The translations under genes were made by a program, and so were the position numbers. Source: Niabella pedocola (GTDB lineage Bacteria; Bacteroidota; Bacteroidia; Chitinophagales; Chitinophagaceae). Taken from it: a DNA stretch of 64,000 bases. The notes under the pieces were generated by a model, which was given only the letters and a program-made list of their open reading frames with translations, was not told the DNA's origin and made no database searches. The stretch covers positions 558,001 through 622,000 of the forward strand of contig NZ_JAJNEC010000007.1 of NCBI RefSeq assembly GCF_021044425.1, given 5' to 3'. Below, in pieces: positions 44,682-52,312 of this stretch (its first letter is position 1; every line of letters starts with the position of its first letter).

Positions 44682-45266
44682 TTATTTTCGCTGTTTCAGC
44701 ATGCGGCTGAAAAAAGAGGGCGTTACGCCGATATAGGAAGCAATCTGGCGATGGGTGAGCCGGTTGGTTAAAGAGGGGTATTGTAGCCGGAATTTATCAA
44801 ACCGTTCCGAGGCCGTGAGGCTCATCGCATCCAGGATCCGTTGCTGGCTCATGGCAAAAGCACGTTCGGTAAGTACCCGGAAATAACGTTCAAATCTGGG
44901 AGTTTTCTCTAAAAGCAATGCCTGGTTGGCCCGGGAAAGCAGCGCAGCCTGTGTGGGTTCGATGGCTTCTAAAAAGAGGTTGCCGGCTTCATTGGTAATA
45001 AAACTTTTTACATCCGCCACCCACCAGCCTTCGGGAGCAATGGTAAGAATGTGCTCCTCTCCTTTTTTATCGATCAGATAACTTTTGATGCAGCCGCTCA
45101 ATATGAATGCAAAATTGAGACAGTTTTCTCCCTCGCGCAGCAGCACCTGGTTTTTGTGATAGGTAACCCGTTTCAGCAACATCAGGAAAAAACTCAGCTC
45201 ATCCGGTGTTACCGAAATATGTTTTTGAATGTGCTCCTGCAAAAGATGATAGGTATGGTCACGCAT
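44682..45266 (-). CDS. Crp/Fnr-family transcriptional regulator
   Basis: A 194-residue regulator from the ATG at 45266 (MRDHTYHLLQEHIQKHISVT). A longer frame to 45365 overlaps the GH105 gene and adds a stretch that does not fit the family. The cyclic-nucleotide-binding-like domain is NQVLLREGENCLNFAFILSG with CIKSYLIDKKGEEHIL, followed by the C-terminal helix-turn-helix RLTHRQIASYIGVTPSFFSR. There are no clustered cysteines for an iron-sulfur centre, so oxygen sensing like FNR is not suggested. It could bind TTGAT-N4-ATCAA-type sites such as those at 8.8 and 14.7 kb, but this is a guess from the family. Confidence 0.9.
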   Translation of the reverse strand: MRDHTYHLLQEHIQKHISVTPDELSFFLMLLKRVTYHKNQVLLREGENCLNFAFILSGCIKSYLIDKKGEEHILTIAPEGWWVADVKSFITNEAGNLFLEAIEPTQAALLSRANQALLLEKTPRFERYFRVLTERAFAMSQQRILDAMSLTASERFDKFRLQYPSLTNRLTHRQIASYIGVTPSFFSRMLKQRK

Positions 45267-45337
45267 AAATACAGGCGCAAAGATCCGGATATTTACACTA
45301 CGGACCTGAGCGCCTGTATATGGGTTGCCATACCAGC

Positions 45338-46477
45338 CTACCGCAATAACGCCGTAGCGCACCAAAGCAGCGGCGCCTGACCATGAAGGTCACCGGTATT
45401 CCTTTTACGGTCCAGGTAATACTGGTGGTCATTTTTCTTATTGGTACCTTCGCATACATCCGTAATATCGCCATCGGCATTGATGTATTTAATAAGGGAT
45501 AACCAGGCCTTCCGCGCAGCAGGTCCGTACACTTTTGGATCCAGCCATCCCTCTTTTACACCGGTAATAAATGCACAGGTGAACATGCCGGTGCAGGAGG
45601 TTTCCTTCCAGGATGCCGGATCATCGATCAATTGGCGCCACATACCGTCTTCGGCCTGGTACTTCAGCAGCGTGGCCATCATCTTTTTATACCCGTTCAT
45701 AATGCGGGATCTGTTAGGATTGTCTTTCGGAAGCGAGCGCAGCAGTTCGCTCATGCCAACCGCCATCCATCCATCGCCCCGGCCCCAGAAATAGGGTACA
45801 TCCGGCGCGTGATAAAACAATCCGTTGGGTTGTTGTAAGGAATCCAGGTAAAACACCATTTCATTCGCCGCCTTATCAATATACCTGCGGTCGCCCGTAG
45901 CACGATAGGCCTGCGACTGTACCGCCGTGATCATAAACATATCATCGATCCATAAGCGGGTTTGCCAGGTAAGCCCTTTGTTATAAAAGCGGTGTGATTC
46001 CGCCGTTACCCTTTTCCCTTCGGGCGGGCCCCATTGTTTATCGGCAAAATGTTGTCCCAGCTTCAGATAGCGGGCATCCTTTGTTTGCATATACAATTCA
46101 AACGGCACTGATCCAAACACGGTATAGTCTACATGATCGGGTATAGGCACCAGGGTGTCGCGGCTTCCCAGCAGCGGCTCAAAACGGGCGGCCAGTTGCT
46201 GTGTGAGCTTTTTATTTCCCGTCACTTTTGCAAACGTCAGGGCTCCGTACCAGGTACAGGTTTCCGGGTAGGTAATAACCTTGGGCGGGCCCGGGCGGTT
46301 AAAGTTGGTATGCGGTGTGGCCACAAACCGGTTGGCAATGATATTACCAATATCCCCGGGTGCGCTACCCGCCGGCCAGTTTTTAAAATCAGCCGCCGCG
46401 TTTTTGGGTTGCGCATAAGTGCCGGTGCTCAAGAACAGTACAGCAGCCGTTGCAGATAAAAGAAAAATAGATTTCAT
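45338..46477 (-). CDS. GH105 unsaturated rhamnogalacturonyl hydrolase
   Basis: A 379-residue secreted enzyme (signal MKSIFLLSATAAVLFLSTGT, cleavage near TYA-Q) with the alpha6/alpha6 barrel pattern of GH105/GH88. Landmarks are the TRLWIDDMFMITAVQSQAYR segment with the catalytic Asp, FWGRGDGWMAVGMSELLR and MFTCAFITGVKEGWL. GH105 removes the 4,5-unsaturated galacturonyl residue left by rhamnogalacturonan or ulvan-type lyases. It starts 18 bp after the acetylesterase gene and is followed 71 bp later by the Crp-like regulator. Confidence 0.88.
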   Translation of the reverse strand: MKSIFLLSATAAVLFLSTGTYAQPKNAAADFKNWPAGSAPGDIGNIIANRFVATPHTNFNRPGPPKVITYPETCTWYGALTFAKVTGNKKLTQQLAARFEPLLGSRDTLVPIPDHVDYTVFGSVPFELYMQTKDARYLKLGQHFADKQWGPPEGKRVTAESHRFYNKGLTWQTRLWIDDMFMITAVQSQAYRATGDRRYIDKAANEMVFYLDSLQQPNGLFYHAPDVPYFWGRGDGWMAVGMSELLRSLPKDNPNRSRIMNGYKKMMATLLKYQAEDGMWRQLIDDPASWKETSCTGMFTCAFITGVKEGWLDPKVYGPAARKAWLSLIKYINADGDITDVCEGTNKKNDHQYYLDRKRNTGDLHGQAPLLWCATALLR

Positions 46478-46495
46478 TGAAACGTTTTTATTTTT

Positions 46496-48028
46496 TTAAT
46501 GGTTGTTAATGGTTTCGCCCGGCCAGTTATCAGTGCGGAAGGGTGATGCCGGCAAACCCGCGTTATTAAACAATACTGCGTGAGGCACTGTGCTCCAGCC
46601 AAACCGTACAGCTACCGGCTGTGTTACAGCATCGCTCATCACCACAATGGAATTTCCTTCTATTTTGGCCCTGGCGGGAACAAACTGCCGGTTGGCACCG
46701 GCGATAGTAAAACCGGTTAACAGGCCATCTTTTGCAACCAGTCCGTTATCCGCAAAAGAAAACCGGATGCGCATTTGATTGCCCTCCTGTTGGGCCGATT
46801 GATAAAGGGGACCGGAATAAACCAGGTGCTGTTTTCCATAATTTTTAGCCAGCGCCCATAAAGCCAGCCGGTGCCCTACCACGGCCTTGCCCCGGGGATG
46901 GATGTCGAGCGAATCACCCGCATCGGTGATTACCGCCATACCGGTACCGGGCACTGTTTTATAGGTGAGCAGCTGTGCTTCCCGGATCTCCGGACTTTGC
47001 TGGTAATGCGGTGCGATCTGCACAAAATAAAAAGGGAAATCCGCCTTCCACTCCGTTCTCCAGCTGCGGATCATGGCCGGAAACAGCTCACGGTACTGGT
47101 AAGCCCTTCCGGCATTGGATTCTCCCTGGTACCAGATCACGCCTTTCAGTGTAAACGGGATGAGGGGGTGGATCATGGCGTTGTAGAGTTTTGTGGGCGA
47201 TTTGGAATTCTGTTCAGGCTCCACGGGACGTGCCGGTTTTTTACGGAGTCCCTCAGAACGGGCGGCCGAATCTTTCAACCATTGATCCAGTTCCTGTTCG
47301 TATTTCGCCAGGTCCTCCGGGTATGTTTTTACAGCCGTTTCATAACGATCGAGTATCCGGCGAAATTCCCTGCTGGTATCCAGCACTTCCCTGCGCGTCC
47401 AGGATTCTGCGGGTGTTCCGCCCCAGGAAGAATGGATCAATCCTACCGGTACACCTGTTGCCTCCCGGATCTCTTTGCCAAAATAATAAGCCACTGCCGA
47501 AAAGGTGGCCGCTGTTGCAGGCGTACAGGCAGCCCAGTTTCCTTGTACATCCGGCTGTGGTGTTGCGGCCACTTGCTGCCGTACGGTAAAGAGGCGCAGG
47601 CGCGGATCTGTAGCTTTTGCCACTTCTTTTTCATAATCGATGACACCGGTACGCCAGGCCTTTTGTTTGGCCATCGGAAATTCCATATTCGATTGACCCG
47701 AGCAAAGCCAAACTTCTCCCAACAACACATCACTTACCTCGATGGTATTTGTACCATTGAAACGGATACGATACGGGCCTCCTGCCGCGATGGTTTTTAC
47801 ATGGGTCAGCCAGCGTCCGTCGGCACCGGCGGTAACCGTAACCGGCTTCCGGTTCCAGCTGCATTGGATGGTAATCCGTTCTCCCGCATTTGCCCATCCC
47901 CATAACGCTACGGTTGTTTTTTGCTGCAACACCATGTGATCGGCAATCACCGCCGGTAGTTTTACAGCCGCATTTATGCTACTGCTGACGCATAAGAACA
48001 GCAGATAAAAAACAGATTTCTTTTTCAT
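46496..48028 (-). CDS. Sialate O-acetylesterase-type esterase
   Basis: A 510-residue secreted esterase from the ATG at 48028 (MKKKSVFYLLFLCVSSSINA). A longer frame adds four codons. The SASA/SGNH features are WLCSGQSNMEFPMAK with the nucleophile Ser, SWGGTPAESWTRREVL, VIWYQGESNAGRAYQYRELF and GDSLDIHPRGKAVVGHRLA with the catalytic Asp-x-x-His. Such enzymes remove O-acetyl groups from sialic acid or, in plant-polysaccharide clusters, from xylan or pectin. Here no sialidase is present, so a plant-type acetylated glycan is more likely. It is 37 bp after the GH29 gene. Confidence 0.9.
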   Translation of the reverse strand: MKKKSVFYLLFLCVSSSINAAVKLPAVIADHMVLQQKTTVALWGWANAGERITIQCSWNRKPVTVTAGADGRWLTHVKTIAAGGPYRIRFNGTNTIEVSDVLLGEVWLCSGQSNMEFPMAKQKAWRTGVIDYEKEVAKATDPRLRLFTVRQQVAATPQPDVQGNWAACTPATAATFSAVAYYFGKEIREATGVPVGLIHSSWGGTPAESWTRREVLDTSREFRRILDRYETAVKTYPEDLAKYEQELDQWLKDSAARSEGLRKKPARPVEPEQNSKSPTKLYNAMIHPLIPFTLKGVIWYQGESNAGRAYQYRELFPAMIRSWRTEWKADFPFYFVQIAPHYQQSPEIREAQLLTYKTVPGTGMAVITDAGDSLDIHPRGKAVVGHRLALWALAKNYGKQHLVYSGPLYQSAQQEGNQMRIRFSFADNGLVAKDGLLTGFTIAGANRQFVPARAKIEGNSIVVMSDAVTQPVAVRFGWSTVPHAVLFNNAGLPASPFRTDNWPGETINNH

Positions 48029-48077
48029 TGATGATACCATTTACAAATATTGCGCTCCTATGGAACTTAGGATTTTT

Positions 48078-49862
48078 TCATTTCAGCGGCTCCGCAATCA
48101 TCCCCTTCAGTTTAAACAATTCCTTTCCCTGCCGGTACGGACTAACCCTGATGGTATACACACCCGCTTTTTTTGCCCTGAAAATCGTAACGGGGTGTTT
48201 GATAAACAGCAGCGGTGCCGATTTATCAAATTCCGAAGTTCTTAATGTGCGGAACATATACGTTTCCCCATCTACCTCCAGCCGCCCCTCCTGTTTGGCG
48301 CTTTCCTGCGGGCAGGCGTATTCCAGGATCAGTTTGTAATCGCCGGGGTCGGCAATCCGTACCGTAAACGTGGCCGCATCTTCCGGTGATTGCATACCGG
48401 TAACACAGGTAGTATGTTTCCAGTCGCCAAAGTAATGGCTATAGGTAAGCGACTCTATTTTTGATGCACCGCCTGTTTTTGCAAATATGGCTTCAACGTT
48501 ATTTGCCGCATACTGTGCTGAAACGGTTACCGGTGCTGCAGCATTATAAGCCGGCGGTGTTCCCTTGTATTCTACCACCAGTACCTTATCGGGTGTATGT
48601 GTTTCCGGGAGCGCGTTCATATTTACGATCAGGTCACCGTCCCGCTGCTGAAAGGAAAGGGGCTTCTTATCCGTTAACGCATATACTTTGGTGATGGCAT
48701 TGGAAAAGCCCGGCACCAGCAACAGCTCGTTTTCCGGACGGTCCCATACATGCAGGAACAGCTTGCCTGGCTTGGAAGTAGTTACGCCCCAGGGTTGCGC
48801 CGGTATCCAGCCCGCGGTAGAAGCATAAATGCTTTCCCCGTTTTTCTGAAGCCACACACCGGTTTCCTTGAGGTACTTTATCGAATAATAAGGAATGTTT
48901 CCTTTCCCGTCCGGTCCTACATTCAGCATCAGGTTACCGCCTTTAGACGCTACATTGGAAAGCAAACGGATGATTTCATGCGCGGATTTAAAATTCATAT
49001 CATGCGCAATATATCCCCAGGAATCATTATGCGTATAGATCGATTCCCAGGCACCTTTGATGGGCACCGGCGGCACTTCCGAATCCCCAAAATCCTTGTA
49101 ATCACCCAGGCCCTGCCCCACCCTGCTGCTAAACAAACTTTGCGGCTGTAGTACCCGCAATTCATCAATAAAGGCTTGTGTCTGTTCCTTTGTCATACCG
49201 CCCGGCGTATCAAACCAAACGATCCCCAGCGGTCCGTAATTGGTCAGCAGTTCCTTTAGCTGGGGTATGGCTTTTTGACGGTAGTACTGCTGGTAATCTT
49301 TTTTCGATTCATCAAAATCCCAGGTATTCCTTCCGCCGTTGGGCTCATACCAATCCTGGAACTGCGAATAGTAAAATCCGAATTGTATCCCGCGCTTCCT
49401 GGTTGCTGCCGCCAGCGCCTTCATGGGATCTTTTTTATATGGGGTTGCATCCATAATATCAAAATCGGTTACCCTGGAATCAAACATCGAAAAGCCCTCA
49501 TGATGCTTGGCCGTGATCACCATATATTTTATACCGGCATCCTTTGCGAGCTGCGCCCATTCATCAGCGTTAAAATTTACGGGATTGAAGCTTCCGGCCA
49601 CTTCGCGATAGCGATTTACGGGGATCTTAGCCTGGTGCATGATCCATTCCCCGCTGCCATAATAATGCTTTCCATCCCAGGTACCGGCCAGCTGGGAATA
49701 CAGTCCCCAGTGGATGAACAATCCGAACTTGGCTTCTTTGAACCATTGAATATTGGGATGTTCCTTGGCCATGGACGACTTATCCCACATTTCCTCCATT
49801 CCCTGCTGTGCATAGCAATAACCGGTTATTGCTAAAGCAAGCACTGCTAAACGTAATTTCAT
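48078..49862 (-). CDS. GH29 alpha-L-fucosidase with C-terminal carbohydrate-binding region
   Basis: A 594-residue secreted protein (signal MKLRLAVLALAITGYCYA). The GH29 barrel has WFKEAKFGLFIHWGLYSQLA, YMVITAKHHEGFSMFDSRVT, then FGFYYSQFQDWYE and GIVWFDTPGGMTKEQ with the likely nucleophile Asp. The final 130 residues (from YAANNVEAIFAKTG) form a separate beta domain with GDYKLILEYACPQE, probably carbohydrate-binding. It removes terminal alpha-L-fucose. It begins a run of closely spaced genes with the acetylesterase and GH105. The region upstream contains a relative of the 43-kb repeat. Confidence 0.9.
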   Translation of the reverse strand: MKLRLAVLALAITGYCYAQQGMEEMWDKSSMAKEHPNIQWFKEAKFGLFIHWGLYSQLAGTWDGKHYYGSGEWIMHQAKIPVNRYREVAGSFNPVNFNADEWAQLAKDAGIKYMVITAKHHEGFSMFDSRVTDFDIMDATPYKKDPMKALAAATRKRGIQFGFYYSQFQDWYEPNGGRNTWDFDESKKDYQQYYRQKAIPQLKELLTNYGPLGIVWFDTPGGMTKEQTQAFIDELRVLQPQSLFSSRVGQGLGDYKDFGDSEVPPVPIKGAWESIYTHNDSWGYIAHDMNFKSAHEIIRLLSNVASKGGNLMLNVGPDGKGNIPYYSIKYLKETGVWLQKNGESIYASTAGWIPAQPWGVTTSKPGKLFLHVWDRPENELLLVPGFSNAITKVYALTDKKPLSFQQRDGDLIVNMNALPETHTPDKVLVVEYKGTPPAYNAAAPVTVSAQYAANNVEAIFAKTGGASKIESLTYSHYFGDWKHTTCVTGMQSPEDAATFTVRIADPGDYKLILEYACPQESAKQEGRLEVDGETYMFRTLRTSEFDKSAPLLFIKHPVTIFRAKKAGVYTIRVSPYRQGKELFKLKGMIAEPLK

Positions 49863-50175
49863 TTCTATTTATATTAATGCGATTTATTCATAAAGACTGA
49901 CCAGCAGCAGGGCTGCAATCCCATACACCGGGCCTGTACAACGTTTTTCTATTACCGGTGCGCTGCACCTTCTTTACCATTGCCACTGTTTACTAACGAC
50001 ATCAACGCTGCTCCGCAGCTTTTAATAGCGAAGATGAATCGGATATTAAAAGACGGGCAATCACAGATCGCATTGTGTATAAGAACTTCCTTCGCCTTTT
50101 TTATACAACGTGATAGCCGTGTACAGCTCTATACCTTTATTATTTAAAGAACTAAAAAAAATCCCTGTCACACAC
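49863..50175. other. Intergenic region with a dispersed copy of the 43-kb hairpin repeat
   Basis: The 313 bp between the GH29 gene and the fusion-hydrolase gene hold the repeat relative at 49951-50020 listed separately and, near 50071-50112, an imperfect TGTATAA inverted repeat that may end the upstream transcript. No gene seen. Confidence 0.55.
49951..50020. repeat. Short relative of the 43-kb hairpin repeat
   Basis: The ATTACCGGTGCGCTGCACCT block and the hairpin pair GGTGC-GCT-GCACC (49957-49969) and GCTGC-TCC-GCAGC (50007-50019) match the start of the 43-kb units. The second stem is conserved while its three-base loop changes (CCT to TCC). The later hairpins are absent. Confidence 0.8.
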
Positions 50176-52134
50176 CTATTTTCCATTCACTAAAAAATAT
50201 ACGATCCGCACGGCATGACCTTTTGATTGCGGATGCTGCTGATCTGCGATGGTAATGCTCAGCAGATGCCTTCCTTTTTTTAACCCGTCGCCCAATAACA
50301 GGTACCAGGGCAGGTGCAGCCCCTTGCTCCATTGGGTATATAGATCCACCGTCTTTTCGGGCCCGCCATCGATCGAATAACGGATCACGCCGGCATCCGG
50401 ACCCGAAACGACCGCAATCCCTACTGCGCTCCCCTGGAATGAAAGATTGGTTGAGGCACCCGCAGTTATACCTTCCAGTACCGGCACTTTTACAAAGCCC
50501 GGGCGGGTGCCAATGCCATCTGCCGGTTGCCAGGATGGATGTAACACAAAGCCATTTTTAACCGAAGCTTCTTTTACCGGAACATACCTTCCGCCGCCAT
50601 AATGAAGCGGATCCATGGCCTCCGGCATTTTTTTTACAACCATCGCTTTGGGTTGGTTGCCACCCAGCTGTGTTTGCAGCAAGGTCTTTATACTATTAAA
50701 ATATATTTCCTGACCGAATGGCGAGGGATGCAGGTTCTTGAAGTCGTATTCCCAGTTAAATTCTTTATGCGCGATCCTTGCATGTACTTCTGCTGCCAGG
50801 TTGATAAAGGGTAACCGGTAATGCCGGGCTACGGCATCATGTACGGCAATTTCCGCAGGAATATGATCGGCCTGAAGATCGGCCAGTTTGAACTCGTCGG
50901 CAAAGCCCATCAATACGATGTCCATGGCCGGATTGCTGTTTAGCGCATGCCGCACAATGCCTTCCAGTGCCCGTTGCTGCTGCATTTCCGGTGTGCCGTT
51001 TACCCGGTCGTTCACCGCCGCTTCAATAAAGAGCAGGTCTACCCGCCCCCGATCCAGTACATCATTCTGTAAGCGGAATGCATGAGGCAGACTTCCCAGA
51101 GAGGGAATACCGGCATTTAAAAAGCGAAAATGTGTTTCGGGGTACCGCTCCGCGAAATATTGTTCCACCTTATTGCGCCAGCCCGTCATATTGGTAATGG
51201 ATCCGCCCAGGAATGCCACGGTCACTTCTTTTTTATGCCGGATGCGGAACAACAGGTTCTCCAGTTTTCCATAAGTATGGATAAAACTATCTGCGGGCAA
51301 TGGCGTTGGCTGCTTCCGCACATTTTCATAAATAAAATCTGCGAGGGCCGCTGTGTTTTCTATAGGGAAATGGTGCCCTTCCAGGTCCTGCCTGCCACGG
51401 GTCATGGGGATAACGGTAGCCGGCCCGCCCTTGCGTATATAGTTTTGAACCAGCACCAGCGTATTTTCTTCCGCCGGAACGATCTGGTCCTGCAGCCCGA
51501 TCACATGCACAATAGGAACCTTGTACGCTGCCAGTGCTTCAAGATTGTCCTTCGGCTGATCGGCATATTGCAAGGCCTCAGTTTCTGTAAGGCAGTATAC
51601 CTTCAGTAATTTCTGCCATTCTGCAGGGGCGCCTTTGCCCTTGCCTTTTCCCGCAGGCCAGCTGGTAAAATCGCAAACCGGAGCCTCCGCATAAATGCAG
51701 CTTACTTTTGAAGGGTTCCGTTTTGCCCAGCCATACGCATATAATCCGCCGCGGCTTACCGCCTCCAATGCCGGCCTGGCGGCAAAATGCAGTTGTGTTG
51801 TGAGATAATGATACAGATCATCCCACCGGTTCATGGCACTGGCATGCCCGAAACGGTCGCTGGCATTGATGTATGCAATATGCACGCCGCGCTGCAATAA
51901 CAAACTGTCCATATCTGTATGCCATTCCGGAAAATAAGCACGCCATACCCATGGTTTACCTTCCAGCGGTACGGGAGGCACCGTATACCAGGCTTCATTA
52001 CCATCCAGCTTAAAGGTGAGCCGTTTAAATCCTTTCCAGGTAACTTCCTTCAGGTCGGTAATGGTTTGGGCGCCGCCTTTACACAAGCCGATTCCGGCGG
52101 CAAACAACAGCAACAACCATTTTTTATATTTCAT
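50176..52134 (-). CDS. Fusion of alpha/beta hydrolase and SGNH esterase
   Basis: A secreted protein of about 652 residues with two enzyme domains. The N-terminal half is an alpha/beta hydrolase: nucleophile Ser in LEAVSRGGLYAYGWAKRN, acid in QDQIVPAEENT and base His in LEGHHFPIENTAA. The C-terminal half (from about residue 300) is an SGNH hydrolase: block I TVAFLGGSITN, block II NAGIPSLGS, block III IEAAVNDRVNG and block V NLHPSPFGQEI. A final region of about 120 residues is beta-rich. The likely role is double deacylation of a glycan. ATG at 52134 (MKYKKWLLLLF) gives the cleaner signal; ATG at 52143 adds three residues. It precedes the GH29 gene, from which it is separated by a repeat-containing gap. 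Confidence 0.85.
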   Translation of the reverse strand: MKYKKWLLLLFAAGIGLCKGGAQTITDLKEVTWKGFKRLTFKLDGNEAWYTVPPVPLEGKPWVWRAYFPEWHTDMDSLLLQRGVHIAYINASDRFGHASAMNRWDDLYHYLTTQLHFAARPALEAVSRGGLYAYGWAKRNPSKVSCIYAEAPVCDFTSWPAGKGKGKGAPAEWQKLLKVYCLTETEALQYADQPKDNLEALAAYKVPIVHVIGLQDQIVPAEENTLVLVQNYIRKGGPATVIPMTRGRQDLEGHHFPIENTAALADFIYENVRKQPTPLPADSFIHTYGKLENLLFRIRHKKEVTVAFLGGSITNMTGWRNKVEQYFAERYPETHFRFLNAGIPSLGSLPHAFRLQNDVLDRGRVDLLFIEAAVNDRVNGTPEMQQQRALEGIVRHALNSNPAMDIVLMGFADEFKLADLQADHIPAEIAVHDAVARHYRLPFINLAAEVHARIAHKEFNWEYDFKNLHPSPFGQEIYFNSIKTLLQTQLGGNQPKAMVVKKMPEAMDPLHYGGGRYVPVKEASVKNGFVLHPSWQPADGIGTRPGFVKVPVLEGITAGASTNLSFQGSAVGIAVVSGPDAGVIRYSIDGGPEKTVDLYTQWSKGLHLPWYLLLGDGLKKGRHLLSITIADQQHPQSKGHAVRIVYFLVNGK

Positions 52135-52312
52135 GCACAGCATTTATTCCGGCAAGATCAAGTCAAGCGCGTTACAAAATAAACGAAGTTTTACACACTA
52201 CCCTTGATGATTGCGGGATTTCATTGATCGTTTTTGGCATTCCTGTAAACTATTTTTTCATTCCCCGCTGTATGCAACCGCTTCCGGGGTTTTGTGCTCC
52301 GTTTGTATTTTC

